Assembly (NCBI RefSeq): GCF_000378425.1
Contig: NZ_KB899808.1
Location: 124,001-188,000, forward strand
Length of the DNA: 64,000 nt
Direction of reading: 5' to 3'
Source of the DNA: Cohnella laeviribosi DSM 21336
GTDB taxonomy: Bacteria > Bacillota > Bacilli > Paenibacillales > Paenibacillaceae
Shown: positions 8,721 to 18,412 of the stretch, one piece after another
Numbering within the stretch: the stretch's first letter is position 1
How the letters are laid out: each line of letters starts with the position of its first letter
Notes under the pieces: generated by a model
Seen by the model: the letters and a program-made list of their open reading frames with translations, nothing else
The model's database searches: none
What the model was told of the DNA's origin: nothing
Program-made: the position numbers and the translations under genes

Positions 8721-9722
8721 TTGGTAGACGTCCTTTCGCAAAACGAGATCGACGCGCTGCTTGCGGCGCTGTCCTCCGGTGAAATGGATGCCGAAGAACT
8801 GAAAAAAGAGGAGTCCCAAAAGCGGGTTCGGGTCTATGACTTCAAGAGAGCCGTTCGCTTCTCCAAAGACCACATTCGCAGCCTGACGCGCATTCACGAG
8901 AACTTCGCGCGTTATCTGACGACTTATTTTTCGGCTCAGTTGAGGACGTTCGTTCAGATCAATGTCGTTCAGGTGGAGCAGCTTCCGTACGACGAATTCA
9001 TCCGGTCCATTCCGAAAATGACGATTCTGAACATCTTCGAAGCGGAACCGCTGGAAGGGCGCATGGTCCTCGAGGTTCACCCCAATGTCGCGTTCGCGAT
9101 GCTGGATCGTCTCCTGGGCGGGACGGGTTCGGCTCCGAGCAAAATCGGCACCTTGACGGAAATCGAGAACATTATTATGGAGAAAATCTTCAGCCGGGCG
9201 CTGGAAACGCTGCAGGAAGCCTGGAAAACCGTGTTGGACATCGAGCCGCGGCTTGAGGCGCTGGAAACGAATCCGCAGTTCATGCAGATCGTTTCGCCCA
9301 ACGAGACGATTGCGCTCATCTCGCTCAGCACCAAAATCGGCGATACGACCGGGATGATCAACCTGTGTATCCCTCATGTCGTCATTGAGCCGATTATGTC
9401 GAAGCTGTCGGTCCATCACTGGTTTGTCTCGCAGAAAAAGACCAGGTCGCCGGATGAAGTTCATCTGCTCGAGCAGCGGGTGCACAAGGCCAAGCTTCCC
9501 ATCGTCGCCGAGCTGGGCACTTCGCAAATATCCGTTCAGGAGTTTCTGAATCTGGCGGTGGGCGATGTGATTACGCTGCAGAAAAAGACCGATTCCGGCC
9601 TGGAAATCAAGGTTGGCGGCAAGCTGAAGTTCATTGGAAGTCCGGGAACCGTTCGCGACAGAATGGCGGTCCAAATCGACGAAATCGTCAGCGAAGGAGT
9701 GGAAGAGATCGATGACGAGTAA
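8721..9722 (+). CDS. fliM: Flagellar motor switch protein FliM
   Basis: FliM is the C-ring component that binds phosphorylated CheY and sets rotation direction. The protein is 333 residues from TTG 8721, which lies behind GGAAAGGGGTGAGAAGA. An upstream in-frame GTG at 8712 sits within that site. The N-terminal LSQNEIDALLAAL is the CheY-binding segment. The middle domain (about 45-230) resembles CheC, and the C-terminal SpoA domain (about 250-325) contacts FliY/FliN. The gene overlaps fliY by 11 bases. Confidence 0.95.
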   Translation: MVDVLSQNEIDALLAALSSGEMDAEELKKEESQKRVRVYDFKRAVRFSKDHIRSLTRIHENFARYLTTYFSAQLRTFVQINVVQVEQLPYDEFIRSIPKMTILNIFEAEPLEGRMVLEVHPNVAFAMLDRLLGGTGSAPSKIGTLTEIENIIMEKIFSRALETLQEAWKTVLDIEPRLEALETNPQFMQIVSPNETIALISLSTKIGDTTGMINLCIPHVVIEPIMSKLSVHHWFVSQKKTRSPDEVHLLEQRVHKAKLPIVAELGTSQISVQEFLNLAVGDVITLQKKTDSGLEIKVGGKLKFIGSPGTVRDRMAVQIDEIVSEGVEEIDDE

Positions 9723-10965
9723 GGATTACTTGTCGCAGGAAGAGATAGACGCGCTGCTGCGCCAATCTTCGGGCGAAGAAGAAAGCGCCGCGGCGCTCGC
9801 CGCCGAACAGGAGCTGAATGTAAACGACTATTTGTCGCCACTGGAACAGGATGCGCTCGGCGAGATCGGCAATATCACGTTTGGCAGCGCCGCGACCGCG
9901 CTGTCCACGCTGCTTGGCAAAAAGGTGGATATTACGACTCCCAAGGTGTCGATGATCCTCCGCTCCCAATTTGTAGACGAATTCCCCAAGCCTCACGTGG
10001 CCGTTCACGTGCATTACGTGGACGGATTCGAAGGCATCAACTCCTTGGTGATCCGCGCCCATGACGCGCAGGTGATCGCGGACCTGATGCTGGGCGGGGA
10101 GGGGAAAGTAACGTCGGAAGAACTGAACGAGATTCATATCAGCGCGGTTCAGGAAGCGATGAATCAGATGATGGGCTCGTCGGCGACGTCCATGTCGACG
10201 ATTTTCAACCGGTTCGTCAACATTTCGCCGCCGACGGTCGACATCATGGATGTGAAAAGCGGTGCCGGGCTGGGCAACATGCCGCCCGACGAAGTGTTCG
10301 TCAAGGTGTCGTTCCGGCTCAAAATCGGCGATTTGATCGACTCGACGATCATGCAGCTGCTTACCGTGTCCTTCTCGAAGGAACTGGTGAAATCGCTCAT
10401 GGGATCTTCGTCGGGCCCGGCGGAGCCGGAGGCTCCGAAGCCGCAGACCTCGGCACCCGCCTCGCAGCCTGCAACGCAGCCCGCTGCGCAAGCGCCACAG
10501 ACGCCGCCCGCTGCGGCATCGGCACCTCAGACGCCGCCGCCCGCTCCGTCTCCGGCGCCTTCGCCGGCGGCTCAGAGACCGGTTTACGAGGAGCCGGCTC
10601 CTTCGTATTACCCGCCGCCTGCGGGAGGTTCTTCGATGAACCGCAACGTAAACGTTCAGCCCGTGCAGTTTGCCCATTTCCAAAATCCGGGCGTTCACGG
10701 CGACGAATCGAATCTGAACCTGCTGCTGGACATCCCGCTTAAGGTGACGGTCGAACTCGGCAGGACCAAAAAAGAAATCAAGGAAATTCTGGAGTTGTCC
10801 CAAGGCTCCATCATCGAGCTGGACAAGCTGGCGGGCGAGCCGGTGGATATCTTGGTCAACAACAAACTGATCGCCAAAGGCGAAGTCGTCGTCATCGACG
10901 AAAACTTCGGCGTCCGCGTAACGGACATCGTCAGCCAGTGGGATCGGGTCCATAAAATACAATGA
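9712..10965 (+). CDS. fliY: Flagellar motor switch phosphatase FliY
   Basis: FliY is the Bacillus-type C-ring protein that dephosphorylates CheY-P and also supplies the FliN-like SpoA domain. The 417-residue product opens with a FliM-like peptide (LSQEEIDALLRQSS). It carries two CheC-type active-site motifs (EQDALGEIGNITFGSAATAL and EIHISAVQEAMNQMMGSSAT), then a Pro/Ala-rich linker of about 60 residues. It ends with the SpoA domain (VTVELGRTKKEIKEILELSQ and the following IDILVNN-like strand). The ATG at 9712 overlaps fliM, and the far-upstream start in the same frame is inside fliM. Confidence 0.94.
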   Translation: MTSKDYLSQEEIDALLRQSSGEEESAAALAAEQELNVNDYLSPLEQDALGEIGNITFGSAATALSTLLGKKVDITTPKVSMILRSQFVDEFPKPHVAVHVHYVDGFEGINSLVIRAHDAQVIADLMLGGEGKVTSEELNEIHISAVQEAMNQMMGSSATSMSTIFNRFVNISPPTVDIMDVKSGAGLGNMPPDEVFVKVSFRLKIGDLIDSTIMQLLTVSFSKELVKSLMGSSSGPAEPEAPKPQTSAPASQPATQPAAQAPQTPPAAASAPQTPPPAPSPAPSPAAQRPVYEEPAPSYYPPPAGGSSMNRNVNVQPVQFAHFQNPGVHGDESNLNLLLDIPLKVTVELGRTKKEIKEILELSQGSIIELDKLAGEPVDILVNNKLIAKGEVVVIDENFGVRVTDIVSQWDRVHKIQ

Positions 10966-10987
10966 GTCTATACGGGAGGAACCATAA

Positions 10988-11350
10988 ATGGCAAACCGGA
11001 TTTTGATTGTGGATGACGCTGCATTCATGCGAATGATGATTCGCGACATTTTGACGAAAAACGGATATGAAGTCGTCGGGGAAGCTCAGGACGGCGCGCA
11101 AGCGATCGAAAAGTTCAAGGAACTGCAGCCCGATTTGATCACGATGGACATCACGATGCCGGAAATGGACGGAATCGCCGCGCTTAAGGAAATCCGCAAG
11201 CTGGACCCGAACGCGAAAGTCATCATGTGCTCCGCCATGGGACAGCAGGCGATGGTTATCGACGCGATCCAGGCCGGCGCGAAAGACTTTATCGTCAAGC
11301 CGTTCCAGGCCGACCGCGTCATCGAAGCCATCAAGAAAACGTTAGGCTGA
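10988..11350 (+). CDS. cheY: Chemotaxis response regulator CheY
   Basis: CheY is a single-domain receiver phosphorylated by CheA that binds FliM to change rotation. At 120 residues it has the acidic pair DD in ILIVDDAAFMRMMIRD, the phospho-acceptor Asp in LITMDITMPEMDG (about residue 54), the Thr/Ser switch in MCSAMG and the Lys in FIVKPF. The ATG follows GGGAGGAACCATAA. Its location between fliY and fliO is the standard fla/che place. Confidence 0.96.
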   Translation: MANRILIVDDAAFMRMMIRDILTKNGYEVVGEAQDGAQAIEKFKELQPDLITMDITMPEMDGIAALKEIRKLDPNAKVIMCSAMGQQAMVIDAIQAGAKDFIVKPFQADRVIEAIKKTLG

Positions 11351-11367
11351 TCCGGGAGCCATACCGC

Positions 11368-11901
11368 ATGTCTAACGCATGGATGGCCGGCGAGATTCCG
11401 GGAACCTCGGCCTGGGACCTGCTGCGCATTATTTTGGTGCTGGCGCTGATCATCGGCCTGATCATCGTCGTGCTTCGGTTTATCGGCAAGCGCAATCGGG
11501 GCTGGTGGATGAACCGGTCGCTCCGCTCTCTGGGCGGCTTGTCCGTCGGTTCGAACAAATCGCTTCAGATCGTCGAATGGAACGGCCGGATTTATGTGCT
11601 TGGCGTAGGGGAGAACGTAACGCTGCTGGAAGCCATAACGGATCCGGAGCTGGTCGCGGACCTCTTGGCCAGGCACGAGGCCGACAACGCGGCCCCGGAA
11701 GCCGCGCTCCCCGCTTGGCTTCGGCAATGGGGGAAACGCCGTCAGGCCGGCGCTTCCGATGCGTCCGGCGATGCGGACCTGCCCGCGCCCAGCTTCGAAG
11801 AAACGTTGGAACACCGACTGCGGGAGATTTCGCAGCGGCGTCAGAAGGTGGAGCAGCTGCTAGAGGACAGCGGCTCCGGAAATCGGACGGATCAAACATG
11901 A
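11368..11901 (+). CDS. fliO: Flagellar biosynthesis protein FliO/FliZ
   Basis: FliO helps assemble the FliP5FliQ4FliR core of the export gate. The 177-residue product has one transmembrane helix (about 18-38, LLRIILVLALIIGLIIVVLRF). The conserved SLGGLSVGSNKSLQIVEWNG segment follows, then a variable cytoplasmic tail. The ATG at 11368 is the first sensible start before the helix. The frame is open further upstream, but that stretch is the cheY gene. The stop overlaps fliP in ATGA. Confidence 0.88.
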   Translation: MSNAWMAGEIPGTSAWDLLRIILVLALIIGLIIVVLRFIGKRNRGWWMNRSLRSLGGLSVGSNKSLQIVEWNGRIYVLGVGENVTLLEAITDPELVADLLARHEADNAAPEAALPAWLRQWGKRRQAGASDASGDADLPAPSFEETLEHRLREISQRRQKVEQLLEDSGSGNRTDQT

Positions 11902-12647
11902 CCAAAAAACGGATATTCAGCTTTCTTTGGCTTCAAGCGGTTTGGTTATTCGCCGGCGTTCCCGCTCACGCTTCGGAGCCGATCGTCGACATTTCGATCG
12001 GAGGCGGAGGCGAGAACGCAAGCGTTTCTGCGCTGTCTCTGCTGCTGCTGATTACGGTGCTCAGCCTCGCGCCCGCCATCCTGGTGCTGATGACCAGCTT
12101 TACGCGGATCGTCATTGTGCTCGGGTTCGTCCGGACGTCTCTCGGCACCCAGCAAATGCCGCCGAACCAGGTGCTGATCGGCCTTGCGCTGTTTCTGACC
12201 TTGTTTATCATGTCGCCGACGCTTTCGAAAGTGAACGAGCAGGCGCTGCAGCCCTATTTGGCCGGGAACATTTCGCAAACGGAGGCGCTCCAGAAAGCGG
12301 CGGTCCCGATGAAGGAGTTCATGTACAAGCACACGCGGGAGAAAGACCTGCTGCTGTTCATGAACTATACGAAAACGGAGAAACCGAAAACGTATCAGGA
12401 CATTCCGCTGACGGTACTCGTCCCGGCTTACGCGATGAGCGAGCTCAAAACGGCGTTCCAGATGGGATTCATGATTTTCATTCCGTTCCTGATCATCGAT
12501 ATGGTCGTCTCCAGCACGTTGATGGCCATGGGGATGATGATGCTGCCGCCGGTTATGATATCGCTGCCGTTCAAGATCTTGCTTTTCGTTCTCGTCGATG
12601 GATGGTATTTGGTCATTCAGTCGCTGTTAACCAGCTTTCAGACGTAA
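11898..12647 (+). CDS. fliP: Flagellar export gate protein FliP
   Basis: FliP is a pore-forming subunit of the type III export gate in the MS ring. The 249-residue product has a cleavable signal peptide ending near VPAHASEP. Four hydrophobic segments follow, with the signatures LVLMTSFTRIVIVLGFVRTS and LGTQQMPPNQVLIGLALFLT. The C-terminal MMLPPVMISLPFKILLFVLV is also family-specific. The start overlaps the fliO stop by four bases. Confidence 0.97.
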   Translation: MTKKRIFSFLWLQAVWLFAGVPAHASEPIVDISIGGGGENASVSALSLLLLITVLSLAPAILVLMTSFTRIVIVLGFVRTSLGTQQMPPNQVLIGLALFLTLFIMSPTLSKVNEQALQPYLAGNISQTEALQKAAVPMKEFMYKHTREKDLLLFMNYTKTEKPKTYQDIPLTVLVPAYAMSELKTAFQMGFMIFIPFLIIDMVVSSTLMAMGMMMLPPVMISLPFKILLFVLVDGWYLVIQSLLTSFQT

Positions 12648-12680
12648 CGCCGCTTGGCAGCAGGCATTGGAGGAAGAGCA

Positions 12681-12950
12681 ATGAGTTCCAATTTCGTCAT
12701 CGGCTTGGCAGGGCAAGCGCTGTACGTCATTTTGAAGGTTAGCGCGCCTATGCTCGGATTGGGTCTGATCGTCGGTCTGATCGTCAGCATCTTTCAGGCG
12801 ACGACGCAGATTCATGAGCAGACGCTCGCTTTTATTCCCAAGATTATCGCCGTATTCGTTGCCGTGCTGGTGTTCGGGCCGTGGATTTTAAATACGCTGG
12901 TCGATTTTACGAAGCAGCTGCTCGGCAACCTCGCGAGTTATATCGGATGA
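12681..12950 (+). CDS. fliQ: Flagellar export gate protein FliQ
   Basis: FliQ is an 89-residue subunit with two transmembrane helices that packs around FliP/FliR in the export gate. The segment LGLIVGLIVSIFQATTQIHE is the family signature. The ATG at 12681 lies seven bases after GGAGGAA. An in-frame upstream start at 12654 would add nine residues and lacks a ribosome binding site. Confidence 0.96.
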   Translation: MSSNFVIGLAGQALYVILKVSAPMLGLGLIVGLIVSIFQATTQIHEQTLAFIPKIIAVFVAVLVFGPWILNTLVDFTKQLLGNLASYIG

Positions 12951-12956
12951 CGCCGC

Positions 12957-13745
12957 ATGGAACAGATTATGCAGTTGTTTCCGGCATTTCTGCTCGTGCT
13001 GTGCCGCATCAGTTCGTTTATCGTTGTCGCCCCGGTGTTCTCGACCCGAACGATTCCGGGGACGTTTAAAATCGGGCTGGCTTTTTTTATCGCGGTCATC
13101 GTTTTTCTGAACGTCGGCTTCGACGATCGGGTTACGGCCGATGCCAACTACATACTTGCGGTCATGAAGGAAGTTCTGGCGGGACTGCTCATCGGGTTTG
13201 TCGCTTATCTGTTCTTCACGGTCGTGCAGACCGCCGGTTCGTTTATGGATATGCAAATGGGGCTGGGCGTGGCCAACATCGTCGATCCTTTGACGGGCAT
13301 GTCGGCCCCGCTGCTCGGCAACCTGAAATTCATGCTGATGATTTTGGTGTTTCTCAACATCAACGGGCACCATTACTTGATTTCCGCGATCATGGACAGC
13401 TACCGTTGGCTGCCGCTCGACAACCATTTTTTTCAGACGGTGTACGGCGGCAGTCTGACGGCGTTTCTGAGCCGTACGTTCGCCGATACGTTCATGCTTG
13501 CCCTGCAGGTGTCGGCTCCGCTGGTCGTCGCGATGTTTCTGACCGATGTCGGCCTCGCCCTGCTGACCCGAGCGGCGCCGCAGTTTCACGTGTTTGTGAT
13601 CGGCATTCCGGTCAAAATCATGATCGGCCTTGCGGTTCTCATTCTGGTGATGCCGGGAATCGGCGTCGTGTTTCAAACGCTGTTCGATCATATGTACGAC
13701 GCGCTCGAAAAGCTGTTCGTCATTCTGCAAGCCGGCGAGTCGTAA
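12957..13745 (+). CDS. fliR: Flagellar export gate protein FliR
   Basis: FliR is the single-copy gate subunit that completes the FliPQR channel. The 262-residue product is highly hydrophobic with about six membrane segments. Recognisable blocks are CRISSFIVVAPVFSTRTIPG, MDMQMGLGVANIVDPLTG and LALLTRAAPQFHVFVIGIPV. It starts six bases after fliQ. Confidence 0.96.
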   Translation: MEQIMQLFPAFLLVLCRISSFIVVAPVFSTRTIPGTFKIGLAFFIAVIVFLNVGFDDRVTADANYILAVMKEVLAGLLIGFVAYLFFTVVQTAGSFMDMQMGLGVANIVDPLTGMSAPLLGNLKFMLMILVFLNINGHHYLISAIMDSYRWLPLDNHFFQTVYGGSLTAFLSRTFADTFMLALQVSAPLVVAMFLTDVGLALLTRAAPQFHVFVIGIPVKIMIGLAVLILVMPGIGVVFQTLFDHMYDALEKLFVILQAGES

Positions 13746-13774
13746 CAGACGCTTCGAAGGAGGGGGCCTTTCCG

Positions 13775-14869
13775 ATGTCCAGGTTTCATCTGTCGATGGA
13801 TTTGCAGCTGTTCGCCGGGGAGAAAACGGAAAAGGCAACGCCCAAGAAGCGGGAAGAAGCGAGGAAAAAGGGCCAGGTCGCCCACAGCCAGGAAGTCGTC
13901 TCTTCGCTCGAATTGCTGGTGACGGTCGCCCTCTTTATGGTGCTGGGCTCTTTTTTCTGGAAGCACATCGTCGGCATGTTCGGCGATGTGCTCGTTCACC
14001 GGCTGACGATGGATGTCAACGAATTGAACGTCGGCCAATTGTTTACCCGGTATGCGTATCAGATGCTGTTGGTTTTGGCCCCCGTTTTTATCGGGGCGAT
14101 TGCGGTCGTGTTTGCGGCCAGCTACGTGCAGTTCGGCTGGCTGTTCACGACGGAGCCGCTGAAATTCAAGCTCAGCGGCCTCAATCCGGTTGAGGGCTTC
14201 AAGCGGATGTTCAGCGCCCGCTCCCTGTTCGAGCTGGTGAAAAGCACGCTGAAGCTCATAGTGGTCGCCATCGTCGTTTATATGGTGATTTGGGCGGAAC
14301 GCGACAGCGTTCTGGCCTTGTCGCACGTTCCGGTGCAGGATATTTTTTCCTTTGCCGCGGATCTGACCGTCCGCCTGGGGATCATCGTCGCGGCGCTGCT
14401 GTTTCTTTTGGCGATCGGAGACTATTACTTCCAGAAATACCAGTTCGAAAAAAGCATCCGCATGAGCAAACAGGACATCAAAGACGAGTACAAAAACTTG
14501 GAGGGCGATCCGAGGGTCAAAGCGCGAATTCGCGAACGTCAGCGCCGAATGGCGATCACGCGCATGATGCAGGATGTGCCGAAGGCGGACGTGATCATCA
14601 CCAACCCGACCCACTATGCCGTCGCTCTGCAGTACGACGGGAAGAAGATGGATGCGCCCAAAGTGATCGCCAAAGGGCAGGACTATCTGGCGCTGCGGAT
14701 TCGGGAAGTCGCCAAGGCGCACGACATCGTCACCATGGAAAATAAACCGCTCGCCCGCGCGCTGTACGAACGGACGGAAATCGGAGACACGATTCCGAGC
14801 GATTTGTTCCAGGCCGTCGCGGAAGTGCTCGCTTACGTATACCGTCTCAAGGGCCGCCGCAAAGCGTGA
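13775..14869 (+). CDS. flhB: Flagellar export switch protein FlhB
   Basis: FlhB controls substrate specificity switching of the flagellar secretion system. The 364-residue protein has an N-terminal EKTEKATPKKREEARKKGQV motif, four transmembrane segments and a cytoplasmic domain. That domain contains the intact autocleavage site NPTH (in IITNPTHYAVALQYDG). The ATG at 13775 follows GAAGGAGGGGGCC. The frame is open upstream only because it shadows fliR. Confidence 0.96.
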   Translation: MSRFHLSMDLQLFAGEKTEKATPKKREEARKKGQVAHSQEVVSSLELLVTVALFMVLGSFFWKHIVGMFGDVLVHRLTMDVNELNVGQLFTRYAYQMLLVLAPVFIGAIAVVFAASYVQFGWLFTTEPLKFKLSGLNPVEGFKRMFSARSLFELVKSTLKLIVVAIVVYMVIWAERDSVLALSHVPVQDIFSFAADLTVRLGIIVAALLFLLAIGDYYFQKYQFEKSIRMSKQDIKDEYKNLEGDPRVKARIRERQRRMAITRMMQDVPKADVIITNPTHYAVALQYDGKKMDAPKVIAKGQDYLALRIREVAKAHDIVTMENKPLARALYERTEIGDTIPSDLFQAVAEVLAYVYRLKGRRKA

Positions 14870-14927
14870 CGCCGCCGGCGAAGCTTGTCGCCAGGATTGA
14901 AGCATTTCGTAGGAGGGAGGGAGCATC

Positions 14928-16961
14928 ATGAAAACCCGGGACATTACCATTCTTGTCGGCATTATAGGCATCGTCCTGATGATGGTCGTCCCTATTCCTC
15001 ATCAGCTGCTAGACGTGCTGCTCATTATCAACATTTCGTTGGCGCTCATGATTTTGCTGCTGTCCATGAATACGACCGACCCGCTGCAGTTCTCCATTTT
15101 TCCGACCCTGCTGCTGGTGACCACCGTATATCGCCTGGCGCTGAACATTTCCACGACGCGCCTGATCTTGTCCGAAGGCGAAGCAGGCAAGGTCGTCGAG
15201 ACGTTCGGCAGCTTTGTGGCGGGCGGGGAGCTGGCCATCGGCTTCATCGTCTTCCTCATTCTGATCGTCGTGCAGTTTATCGTCATTACGAAAGGCGCCG
15301 AACGGGTATCCGAAGTCGGCGCGAGGTTTACGCTCGACGCGATGCCCGGCAAGCAGATGAGCATCGACGCCGATCTGAACGCCGGCCTGATCAATGAGCA
15401 GCAAGCCAAAGAGCGGCGCGAAAAGATCGAGAAGGAAGCGGATTTCTACGGTTCCATGGACGGCGCGAGCAAGTTCGTCAAAGGCGACGCGATTGCCAGC
15501 ATCATCATTGTGGCGATCAACCTGATCGGCGGGTTCATTATCGGCATGGCCATCCACGGGATGAGCTTCGAAGAAGCCCTCGATACCTATTCGATTCTCA
15601 GCATCGGCGACGGGCTGGTCAGCCAGGTGCCGGCGCTGCTCATCAGCACCGCGACGGGCATTATCGTCACGCGCGCGGCATCGGACGGCAATATGGCCTC
15701 CGACCTGTCGGTGCAATTGCTTCGCTACCCCCGTCTGCTCTACATTGTCGCGGGCACGGTCGCTTTGCTCGGCATCGCTACGCCGATCGGGCCGATCGCG
15801 ACGGTTCCGCTCGCCGCTCTCCTGGCCTTTGCGGCCTACAGGCTGCAGCGCAATATGAACCAGAAGCAAAAGGCGGAAGAGCAGCTTGTGGAGGAAAAGG
15901 AAATCGAGGAAGTCCGCAGTCCCGAAAGCGTCGTCAGCCTGCTTCAGGTGGATCCGATCGAGTTCGAATTCGGATACGGCCTCATTCCGCTGGCGGATAC
16001 GCAGCAGGGAGGAGATCTGCTCGACCGGATCATCATGATCAGGCGGCAGTGCGCCTTGGACATGGGGCTGATCGTCCCGGTTATTCGGATTCGCGACAAT
16101 ATTCAGCTTAAGCCGAACGAATACGTCATCAAAATCAAAGGCAATTTGGTCGCTCGCGGCGAATTGCTGCTCAACCATTATTTGGCGATGAGTCCGGGGT
16201 TCGAGGACGAAACGATTACGGGAATCGAGACGAAGGAACCCGCTTTCGGGCTGCCGGCGCTTTGGATTGACGAATCGATGAAAGAGCGCGCGGAGATGTC
16301 CGGTTATACGGTCGTCGATCCGCCGTCCGTCGTCGCGACCCATTTGACCGAAGTCATCAAAAAACACGCGCACGAGCTGCTTGGGCGCCAGGAAACGAAG
16401 ACGCTCATCGACAGTGTCAAGGAAAACCACGCCACGCTTATCGAGGAGCTTATCCCGTCGACGCTGTCGATCGGCGACGTGCAAAAGGTACTGGCCAAGC
16501 TGTTGAAAGAAAAAATTTCGATTCGCGATTTGGTCACCATCTTCGAGACGCTCGCCGATTACGGCAAGTTCACCAAGGACCCGGACGTGCTGACCGAGTA
16601 CGTGCGCCAGGCGCTTTCCCGGCAAATTACCCAGCAGTATGCGAGCCCGAACGAGCCGCTTAAAGTCATTACGATCAGTCCGGCCGTCGAGAAGAAAATC
16701 GCCGAATCGGTCCAACAATCCGATCAGGGCAGTTATTTGGCGATGGATCCCGCTTCGTCCCAGGCGATCTATCACCGATTGGCCGAACAGGTGAACAAGG
16801 CCGTCCAGACCGGCCAGCAGCCGATCGTCCTGACTTCGCCGAACGTTCGGATGTATCTGCGCCAGATGATCGAGCGCACCCTTCAGGACGTTCCCGTTCT
16901 CTCGTACAGCGAGCTGGAGCCGAACATTGAAGTGCAAAGCATCGGGGTGGTGAGCGCATGA
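14928..16961 (+). CDS. flhA: Flagellar export gate protein FlhA
   Basis: FlhA forms the nonameric export gate ring and uses proton motive force for secretion. The 677-residue protein has about eight N-terminal membrane helices (residues 5-310) and a large cytoplasmic domain that docks chaperone-substrate complexes. Signature blocks are YRLALNISTTRLILSEGEAG, RFTLDAMPGKQMSIDADLNA and SIGDGLVSQVPALLISTATG. It starts with ATG after AGGAGGGAGG and overlaps flhF by four bases. Confidence 0.97.
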   Translation: MKTRDITILVGIIGIVLMMVVPIPHQLLDVLLIINISLALMILLLSMNTTDPLQFSIFPTLLLVTTVYRLALNISTTRLILSEGEAGKVVETFGSFVAGGELAIGFIVFLILIVVQFIVITKGAERVSEVGARFTLDAMPGKQMSIDADLNAGLINEQQAKERREKIEKEADFYGSMDGASKFVKGDAIASIIIVAINLIGGFIIGMAIHGMSFEEALDTYSILSIGDGLVSQVPALLISTATGIIVTRAASDGNMASDLSVQLLRYPRLLYIVAGTVALLGIATPIGPIATVPLAALLAFAAYRLQRNMNQKQKAEEQLVEEKEIEEVRSPESVVSLLQVDPIEFEFGYGLIPLADTQQGGDLLDRIIMIRRQCALDMGLIVPVIRIRDNIQLKPNEYVIKIKGNLVARGELLLNHYLAMSPGFEDETITGIETKEPAFGLPALWIDESMKERAEMSGYTVVDPPSVVATHLTEVIKKHAHELLGRQETKTLIDSVKENHATLIEELIPSTLSIGDVQKVLAKLLKEKISIRDLVTIFETLADYGKFTKDPDVLTEYVRQALSRQITQQYASPNEPLKVITISPAVEKKIAESVQQSDQGSYLAMDPASSQAIYHRLAEQVNKAVQTGQQPIVLTSPNVRMYLRQMIERTLQDVPVLSYSELEPNIEVQSIGVVSA

Positions 16962-18412
16962 AAGTAAAACGTTACCTGGCGGGCGATCTGCCTGAAGCGG
17001 TGCAAAAAATCCGAAGCGAACTCGGCAACGATGCTGTCATCCTCAACACGAAGGAAATCCGCGTCGGCGGATTTCTTGGCATGTTTCGTAAGAAACGCGT
17101 CGAGGTGATCGCCGCGGTCGACGAGACCGTAAGAAAAGCCGCTTCGCTTCAACCCGCGGCGGCAGCGCCTTCGGCGGCCCGGACCGCAGCGGCGGCGCCG
17201 CAGCCGTCCGCTGCTCCGTCCGCCTCCGCCGTTCTCGCCGAAGCGGCAGCGGCGGACGAGCCGGCCAAGCCGGTGCTGCCGCCGAAGGCGGTTCGAGAGC
17301 GCTATATCCGGGGCACGGCCGTCCAGCCCGCAAGGGACGAAAGCGTTCCTGCGGCGGGACCGGAAGGGCGGAAGCGCGAAGCGACGGCGATTTCCTTCGC
17401 CGATGCGGTGCAATCGGCGTTGTCCCGGCAGGGGGGAGAAGCCGCTCTCGAGCCTGCGGCGGCCGCGGCGAAGGCCGAGTCCGTTTCGCCTCTGCGCAAT
17501 GGAAGAGCCGCCGCTTTGTCCGACGAAGAGGAGGATGAGACCACGGCCCTGCTGCGGGAGCTGCGGTCGATGAAGGAAATGATGATCCGGATCAACCGCC
17601 AATACAGCGCCCGCAGTTTGAACGACGAGGTGCTGCTGCTGTCCCAGCGGCTGGCGAGGCAGGGCGTCGAGCCCGAATACGTCGAGCAGTTCGCCCAAAC
17701 GGTGAACCGGCGGCTGGAAGGAGCCGCCTCGCCGGACGGCGCGGCAGCGTACGACTTGGCGCGGGAATTGCTGCGGGAATGGATGCTGCCGTCCGTAGGA
17801 CGCGGCATTTCGCCCGCAACCCGGATCGTCAATTTCGTCGGGCCGACCGGCGTCGGCAAGACGACGACGATCGCGAAGCTGGCGGCGGATCAAGCGTTCG
17901 TCCACCGGCGGCAGGTCGGCTTCATTACGGCGGATACGTACCGCATCGCGGCGGTCGACCAGCTCAGGACGTACGCCGACATTTTGAACGTTCCGCTGGA
18001 AGTGGTGTTCTCGCCTTCGGAGCTCAGCCGCGCTTACAAGAAGCTGGAAGACCGGGACCTGCTGCTGATGGATACGGCCGGCCGCAATTACCGCAACGAG
18101 CTGTTCGTATCCGAAGTGAACAGCCTGCTCGCTCCCGGGCAGCAAGCCGAAAACGTGCTGGTGCTGAGCCTGACGCACAAGTATTCCGACATGAAGGAGG
18201 TAGCTGCCCAATTCGCCAAATACGGCGTCCGCCGGCTGTTGCTGACGAAAATGGACGAGACGGATTCCTTCGGTTCCGTGCTCAATCTGGTGCGAGGGTT
18301 CGATTTTGAAATTTCGTACGTCACATGCGGGCAGACCGTACCGGACGATATTCGCGCTTTCGATCCCGAAGACATGATTGCCCGCTTGCTGGGGGAACCC
18401 GCTCATGGCTGA
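16958..18412 (+). CDS. flhF: Signal recognition-type GTPase FlhF
   Basis: FlhF is an SRP-family GTPase that determines flagellar position or number together with FlhG. The 484-residue product has an N-terminal basic region beginning MKVKRYLAGDLPEAVQKIRS. A long Ala/Pro-rich linker spans about 65-160. The NG domain carries a P-loop FVGPTGVGKTTTIAK near residue 290, then ADTYRIAAVDQLRTYA, DTAGRN and TKMDETDSFG. The gene overlaps flhA and flhG, as in Bacillus. Confidence 0.95.
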   Translation: MKVKRYLAGDLPEAVQKIRSELGNDAVILNTKEIRVGGFLGMFRKKRVEVIAAVDETVRKAASLQPAAAAPSAARTAAAAPQPSAAPSASAVLAEAAAADEPAKPVLPPKAVRERYIRGTAVQPARDESVPAAGPEGRKREATAISFADAVQSALSRQGGEAALEPAAAAAKAESVSPLRNGRAAALSDEEEDETTALLRELRSMKEMMIRINRQYSARSLNDEVLLLSQRLARQGVEPEYVEQFAQTVNRRLEGAASPDGAAAYDLARELLREWMLPSVGRGISPATRIVNFVGPTGVGKTTTIAKLAADQAFVHRRQVGFITADTYRIAAVDQLRTYADILNVPLEVVFSPSELSRAYKKLEDRDLLLMDTAGRNYRNELFVSEVNSLLAPGQQAENVLVLSLTHKYSDMKEVAAQFAKYGVRRLLLTKMDETDSFGSVLNLVRGFDFEISYVTCGQTVPDDIRAFDPEDMIARLLGEPAHG